DNA from: Spiroplasma endosymbiont of Lonchoptera lutea
GTDB lineage: Bacteria; Bacillota_I; Bacilli_A; Mycoplasmatales; Nriv7
Length of the DNA stretch: 64,000 nucleotides
Assembly (NCBI RefSeq): GCF_964019715.1
Contig: NZ_OZ026463.1
Span: 186,001-250,000 of the forward strand
Reading direction: 5' to 3'
Every line of letters begins with the position of its first letter. Position 1 is the stretch's first letter. The notes under the pieces are model-generated. The model was not told the DNA's origin. It was given only the letters and a program-made list of their open reading frames with translations, and searched no databases. A program made the translations under genes and the position numbers. Shown here one piece after another: positions 58,149 through 64,000 of the stretch.

Positions 58149-59135
58149 TTAAATTATTAAATCAATAATTTCCGAAGCAATAAAATTAACTCCAAAAATT
58201 TCTTCAATATTTATATTTTGCAATTGCCCAGCAATATGCTCATAATCATACTTACAACCAACTAACTGTTGTTCAATAATCTCAGTACCATAATAACCCA
58301 TAAAATCACCAGAAATTTTAATATCAGTAATAATACCAGCATTAACATTTAAACCAACAGTAACAGTTCCTTTATGCTCATAAAGTTTCTTATTTTGAAT
58401 TTGAAATTTAGGAGCAATACCATAATTCCATTCTCACGATGCATACTTCGCTATTGCTAATTTATTAATTTCCTCCAATTGTTCAGAAGATAAAATAACC
58501 TTTTTATTTTCTCCTTTTAATAACTCAGTAATAATCAAAGCTTTAAATTCCATAATCGTAATTTTATCTTTTAATAGCGGTAAAATATTAGTAACCCGTG
58601 CTTGCACAGACTTAATCGCCTTAGACTGCATCTTTAATGGATCAACATTAAGGTATGCCCCTAACTTTAACAAATCCACATTAAAAAGAACTGTTCCATG
58701 ATGTAATATTTTATTACTATTTGCATACTGAGCATTACCAGAAATCTTTTTACCAGCAATTAAAATATCATTTTTACCAGAAAATTCAGCATATATTCCT
58801 AATTTTTGCAAAACACTAATTATTGGTTGCAAAAAATGATAATAGTTATTAACAACATTTGAACTTCGTTTTTTTATAAAAGAAAAATTTAAATTCCCTT
58901 CATCATGATACACAGTACCACCACCAGATAATCGGCGAACTACTTTGACATTATCCGCTTTTACTTGCTTAACATTAATTTCTTCATACGCATTTTGATT
59001 ACGACCAATAACAATTGTATTATCATTTTGTCAAAGTAATAAAATATCATCATCATTCGGATAATTTTTCATTAAATATTCTTCAAGAGCTAAATTAAAA
59101 TAAGGATTTTTACTATTATTTTCAATATAAATCAT
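58149..59135 (-). CDS. lplA: Lipoate-protein ligase A
   Basis: 328 aa. Attaches scavenged lipoate to the E2 lysine. RRLSGGGTVYHDEGNLNFSF is the lipoate-binding motif and the C-terminal accessory domain is present. The gene sits between nox and pdhA, so the enzyme is made together with its substrate protein. Confidence 0.94.
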
Positions 59136-59150
59136 AACTAAAATTTATTC

Positions 59151-60563
59151 TTAATTATTATTATTTTCATCAACTGATTGATGAAAATAATCCATTCCTA
59201 ATGCTTTTAAACCTGCTAAAGTTACAAAATTATATGGTTTATTAAAATGCGGTAAAAAGAAAATATCTACTAACGGTAACTCATCAATCGTTAAACCTTT
59301 CATAATTGCCAAAGAAAACATATAAATAACTTCCGTATGATTTGCTTTTGAAGCAATTTGTGCCCCAATAATTTTTCTAGATGCTTTTTCTCAAACAATT
59401 TTAATTTTTACCTTAACATGCGGTTCTAAAAACTCAGGACGATCATTATCTTCAAAAAATACTGTATCAACATCCATCTGACTCATTTTTGCTACTGTTT
59501 CGCTAACACCAACACCCGCCATTTTTCAGCCAAATACTGAAATCGCATTCGCAGCTTGAAATCCCGGACTTGTTAATGAATTATCCCTAACGATATTAAA
59601 AGCAGTCACTAAACCCGTTCGTACCGCAGTTGTTGCTAATGCAATATTAGCATTTTCTTTTGTAGCATTATTATGAACCGCAACGCAATCACCAATGGCA
59701 TAAATATCAGGGTCACTAGTTTGAAAATAACTATTAGTTTTAATCGCTCCCCTTGCTCCTAATTCAACAACATCTTTTAAAATCTTTGTTTCGGTATTAA
59801 AACCTACGGCTCAAAGTACCATATCAACAGCATATTCATTTTTATCAGTAATTACTTTAGTAACAATACCATTTTCTTTAATAAACTCTTTAACAACTTC
59901 ACCTGTACGAATAATAACACCTGCTTTTTCCATACTTTGTTGAACAGGTGTTGTAAACTCTTCATCATAATATCGTGGCATAATCCGATCTTCAATATCA
60001 ATTAAAGTTACCTTTTTATTATTATGACTAAAAGCTTCAACTAATTCAATCCCAATATATCCAGCACCAACAACAACAACATTTTTAATTGCTGAATTAT
60101 CAATTATTGCTTTAATTTGTTTTGCATGTTGAAATAATTTAACAATATTAACACCAGCACTAACTGTACCATCATCATTTTTAAGTCCCGGAATTGAAGG
60201 AATAATTGGTCAAGTACCAACACCAATAACTAACTTATCATAAGTGTCAAAAAACTCTTCATTTGTTTCTAAGTTTTTGATTAAAACTTTCTTTTCTTTA
60301 TTATTAACAGCCAAAAGTTCATGTTTCATATGAACTTCAATACCTTCTGATTGTAACAATTCTGGCGTTGCATAAAATAGGCCATCAGGTTTACTAATTT
60401 CACCACCAACTCATAAAGCAATTCCACACCCTAAAAAAGAAATATTGTCATTACGATCGTATGCTACAATTTTAATATCCTTTTTATCTTGTTTACTTAA
60501 ATGACTTAAGGTTCTAACTAAGGTAGTCCCTGAATGGTTAATACCAATAGCAATAACTTTCAT
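59151..60563 (-). CDS. nox: NADH oxidase
   Basis: 470 aa flavoprotein. Regenerates NAD by reducing oxygen, usually to water. N-terminal FAD start, active-site Cys at about residue 46 (ISFLGCGIAL), second dinucleotide fold VVVGAGYIGIEL, and the DIYAIGDCVAVHN motif. First gene of the nox-lplA-pdhABCD operon, which links NADH re-oxidation to pyruvate oxidation. Start at 60563 with AAGGAGT upstream. Confidence 0.94.
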
Positions 60564-60660
60564 CGTCTTTTGACTCCTTCTATAATTTTATTTGTTTCTA
60601 AGTTTCTAGTTATTTTTCATGATAATTATTAAAATAAGAAAAAACTCAATTTACACAGTA

Positions 60661-60690
60661 ATTATATACCAATTTTTGACTATTATTCAA
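60661..60690 (-). promoter_or_regulatory. Promoter of nox-lplA-pdhABCD
   Basis: TTGAAT (60685-60690) and TATAAT (60661-60666) with an 18-base spacer, about 100 bases before the nox start. IS3 G3 ends 79 bases further upstream and leaves this promoter intact. Confidence 0.65.
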
Positions 60691-60797
60691 TTATTACTAC
60701 AGAATAAATAAAATTTTCAAATAATGATTAAAAATTTCATTCAATATCTTAATTATCTTAAAAATAAATGGATTGGCAACCCTTTTTAGGACACTTT

Positions 60798-61598
60798 TTA
60801 TGTAGACTGGTATTTTCTAAATTCAACGGGAGTTAAATAATTTAAACTGCCATGAATTCGAATATTGTTATATCAATTAACAAAATCAAATAGTTCGCAT
60901 TTTAGTTGTGTTAAGTTTGTAAATTTTTTACCGTTAATAAATTCGGTTTTAAAGGTTTTGTAAGTTGCTTCAGCAACAGCATTATCATATGGGCATCCTT
61001 TGGAGCTTAATGATCTTTTAATTTTAAAGGTTATTAAAATTTCATCAATAATTTTATTTTTAAACTCATTACCACGATCAGTATGAAATAAAGTTATTTT
61101 ATTTAATGGTCGTGTTATCTTGTGAAAAGCTTGTTGAACTAATTCAGCAGTTTTATTTGGTCCAGCACTATAGCCAATTACTTCGCGATTAAACAAGTCA
61201 ATTAATAAACAAATATAATGTCATTTAGTGCCAACTTGAACATATGTTAAATCACTAACAACAACTTCATTTGGTTTTTTGTCATTAAATTGACGATTTA
61301 AAACATTATTAATTTCGTCATTATTAACTGTTTTTTTATGATTACAATATTTTAACTTGGTGTATTTAGAAACCAAATTATTTTTGATCATAATGAATCG
61401 GATTTTTCGTCGTGATAAAATGATATTTTTTCTTATTAAAACAGCTTTAATTTTACGAGCACCATAAATCTTGCGACTTTTATTAAATGCACTGATAACT
61501 TCTTGTTCATAATTATTAACATCAAACTTGGTGCATTTATTAGTTTGATAATAATATGTTGATTTTAGTAAACCTAAAATCTTACATATTTTCCTCAC
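60798..61598 (-). CDS. IS3 OrfB in G3
   Basis: 266 aa from GTG 61598; in the full OrfAB product the frame joins earlier by slippage at about 61631-61639. DDE residues are in VVSDLTYV, FHTDRGNEF and NAVAEATYKTF. One Ala to Thr change (KKFTNL) relative to G1 and G2. Confidence 0.9.
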
Positions 61599-61630
61599 TG
61601 AATATTTATTTTTGTTGTTATTAATTATTG

Positions 61631-61909
61631 TTATTTTTTCCCGATTATCAGTGCTGCTTGCTTTAAAATGTCATTTTCCATTCGTAATTGTTGGTTTTCT
61701 TTTCGCAAGTAAATTAATTCATTTTCTTCGACAGTGCGATTATCTTTTGCTTTAAATGACCCAGAATTATTATAATTTTTAATTCAACTATAAATAGTTG
61801 GTTTTGGTAAATTATATTCTTTCCCTAAATTAATAACACTTTTGTCATTTTTGTATAGCATTACAATTTGTTTTTTAAATTCTTCAGAGTATGAGGTTTT
61901 ATTTCCCAT
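61631..61909 (-). CDS. IS3 OrfA in G3 with programmed-frameshift site
   Basis: 92 aa with helix-turn-helix and leucine-zipper region. It ends IIGKK-stop on the sequence GGGAAAAAATAAC. A -1 slip on the six A enters a frame that stays open through to OrfB, the standard way IS3 elements make OrfAB. Confidence 0.9.
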
Positions 61910-62102
61910 TTTTATATTCCTTCTTTCTTAATAATTTTGAAGTCTATATAATTATGGTCCAACTTATTGTAGCCTATCCAAAAAACTAGAAAGATTAATT
62001 CTAATTCTAAACTACTTATTTTAATTGCTATCATCTTACATTAATTTATAAAATTATTTGTTTAATCATTAATTCACACTCCTTTTATTATTTCAATAGA
62101 AA

Positions 62103-62140
62103 AATTTATAAATTATAATTTATAAATTAAAGAGTATAAT
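62103..62140 (+). promoter_or_regulatory. Promoter with 26-base perfect palindrome
   Basis: A palindrome with arms AATTTATAAATTA spans 62103-62128, directly before TATAAT at 62135-62140, about 30 bases upstream of the gene at 62171. Candidate operator, although palindromes of A/T are easier to get by chance. Confidence 0.5.
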
Positions 62141-62170
62141 TTATTTATTATTAATTTTAAAGGAGAAACT

Positions 62171-62704
62171 ATGCGTATTATTCCCTATGAACTTATTTGC
62201 TATGCTAACAATATGAGTCTATCAGCTTTAAGAAAAGAAATTTCAATGTATGATTATTGTCTTAATAAAAATAAAACCAATATCGCAATGAATCCTTTTT
62301 TAAAATTAAAACGACCTTATTTTAATCTTGTAATTTATACTTGAATAACTGAAATGAACAAAAGAAATTTATATGTGGGAACATTGGCCCAATATTATGC
62401 TAAAAACAATCCTCCAAGTTTAATAATAGACACCAATATTTTTCTCATTATTGAATGTTGTTTACAATGAGATTTAAAACAATTTAATTGTTATGAAGAA
62501 AACCTTTCATGATTTGCTGTTATTAATAAATTTCTGACTAAACAAAACATTTCTCTCACTAAATGAAATTTAACAACTTATAATGAAATAAAACAATGAT
62601 ACGAAAAAAAATTTATGCGAAAAAATAATCGTGGGAAAATGAAACCTTATAAGTTAAATATGACAATAGTAATTAATTTCTTAAAAGCAACACTAACTGA
62701 ATAA
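62171..62704 (+). CDS. Unknown protein, 177 aa
   Basis: ATG behind AGGAGA. Basic, Asn/Lys-rich with several aromatic residues; many Trp codons are UGA. The middle contains IIDTNIFLIIECCLQWDLKQF, which is mildly PIN-like (DTN), but the other acidic positions are not convincing. It stands alone, convergent with argS and separated from nox by IS3 G3. I do not recognise the family. Confidence 0.6.
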
Positions 62705-62709
62705 GCAAA

Positions 62710-64000
62710 TTACATTTGATCCTTAAAATCAACAGCAATTAAGTTTAAAGCATTTTTAAAGACATACTGTGTGCTAATAATTAAATGCAATCTTTGTTCT
62801 GATAAAGTAATATTAGTTTCATCCAAAATTTTACATTCTGAATAATATGAATGAAATCCCCGTGCTAATTCCTGAATATAATCACAAATAATATTCGGTT
62901 GACAAAATTTAGCAGCACTTTGTACTACTTTACTAAAATAATCTAATACTTTAATTAGCTCTCGCTCCTTGGGATGTGTTAATAAATGATAACTAGCAAT
63001 TGTCTTTATTAAATCAATATTATGAGGCACATTTCGTAAAATACTCGCACAACGCGCTGTAGCATATTGAAAGTAATAAACCGGATTATTATTACTTTGA
63101 GATGTTAAAAGACTCAAATCTAAATCCATATGACTAGAAGATGCTTTTGAACATAACATATAACGAACAACATCAATACCTAATTCCATAACTAAATCAA
63201 TTAATCATACGGCTGTCCCTTTTCTTTTTGACATTTTATATTCTTGACCATCTTTAATTAATCGCACCATTTGAATAATAACAATTTTTAAAATATTAGC
63301 ATCATAACCTAAAATTTGTAAACCCGCCTGCATTCGTGTTAAATAACTATGATGATCTGCACCTCAAAAATTAACTAAATAATTAGCTTTTGCTCGTTTA
63401 ATTCGTAAATTATGACAAGCTAAATCCGGTAAAATATAAGCATACGATTTATCTTGTTTAACAAGAACTCGGTCCTTATCATCACCATAATCTGTTGTTT
63501 TTAACCACAAAGCACCATCTTTTTCAAAAACTTTATTAGTTGCTTGCAATTCCTTTACTAACTTATCAATTTCTTTTGTTGTATACATTTCTAACTCACT
63601 CGACCAATAATCAATATTAATCCGAAAATCCTTTAATTGCGTTTTAATTAATTGTAAAAAGAAAGCAACTGACTCTTGTTTAAATATTGCTAATACTTGT
63701 TCATCATCAATGACACCATTAACAATTCGTATGGCAATAAATTTATCTTGATATTTATTCACAAAATTAGTTGCTAATATTTCTTGATAAACACCCTGAT
63801 ATGATTGTTCTGGTATTTCAACATTAACCCCTAATTTTTGTAAATAATACGAAAAAATTGTATTTGCTAACACATTAATCTGATTACCAGCATCATTAAG
63901 ATAATATTCTGTTTCAACAATATTTCCTGCAAATTTTAAAATTCTTGCAACCGCATCACCAATAGCACCATTACGAGCATGACCAATATGTAAAATTCCT
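62710..64000 (-). CDS. argS: Arginyl-tRNA synthetase (partial, N-terminus beyond window)
   Basis: Class I synthetase charging tRNA-Arg. The HIGH motif [12 protein letters not shown] appears at the right edge and [16 protein letters not shown] further on, with the C-terminal all-helical anticodon domain ending AVDFKDQM at 62710. The 5' end lies beyond 64000. Read with UGA as Trp ([15 protein letters not shown]). Its stop is 5 bases from that of the convergent unknown gene. Confidence 0.95.

Larger units (their letters stand above)
60769..61980 (-). mobile_element. IS3-family (IS150-like) element G3, complete, 1212 bp
   Basis: Ends TGGATTGGCAACC and, inverted, TGGATAGGCTACAATAAG. Flanked by AAA on both sides, consistent with a 3-base duplication. 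OrfA, the A6 slip site and OrfB are all intact, so this is the copy most likely to be active. Confidence 0.93.

Noticed and set aside
62171..62704. PIN-domain toxin assignment for the unknown gene
   Set aside because: Only one DTN-like acidic motif; the other conserved acidic residues are not in the right positions and no antitoxin gene is adjacent.

Overview
The window reads as chromosome from a Spiroplasma of the citri-type clade, inferred from four things. It is very AT-rich. Nearly every conserved gene is readable only with UGA as tryptophan (genetic code 4), for example the GHSKWAN start of YebC. It holds a plectrovirus prophage of SpV1 type and many IS30 and IS3 copies. It also encodes a secreted ribosome-inactivating protein. 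The species cannot be fixed from sequence alone. All gene coordinates below use code 4, so many genes are much longer than standard-code ORFs suggest.

Layout. (1) 1-3665: polyamine operon on the minus strand, XRE/cupin regulator - potA - potB - potC(D), with the last gene running off the left edge. (2) 3680-5780: IS30 scar, a MITE-like element with an 8-bp target duplication, and a secreted RIP toxin gene. (3) 5773-14442: integrase, then a plectrovirus prophage (adsorption protein, Zot-like ATPase, coat and small membrane proteins, HUH Rep, GC-rich hairpin origin) bounded by a 3'-truncated IS30. Just downstream of the adsorption gene sits a lipoprotein that carries a near-identical copy of the adsorption protein's N-terminal module. 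(4) 14391-24240: housekeeping genes on the minus strand: HAD phosphatase, pgk, gap, dnaI, dnaB, mutM, polA, with a second MITE copy. (5) 24245-46004: accessory region with lipoprotein, FtsX-type and ABC-2-type transporters, a Pr6Pr-like membrane protein and metK with a SAM-riboswitch candidate. Three IS families are nested here and have cut several genes. (6) 46005-64000: a tiny metallothionein-like ORF, rel, apt, secDF, yebC, the nox-lplA-pdhABCD operon, another IS3, a small unknown gene, and argS running off the right edge.

How it fits together. The core genes support fermentative energy metabolism: glycolysis to pyruvate, pyruvate dehydrogenase with lipoate scavenging, and NADH re-oxidation by NADH oxidase. 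They also cover replication, stringent response and secretion. The accessory part is shaped by phage and transposons. Most IS copies are broken, nested or carry changed catalytic residues; two IS30 copies and one IS3 copy look intact. The most notable candidate for an undescribed system is the phage-derived lipoprotein at 6924-7367, which could act as a surface decoy giving superinfection exclusion.
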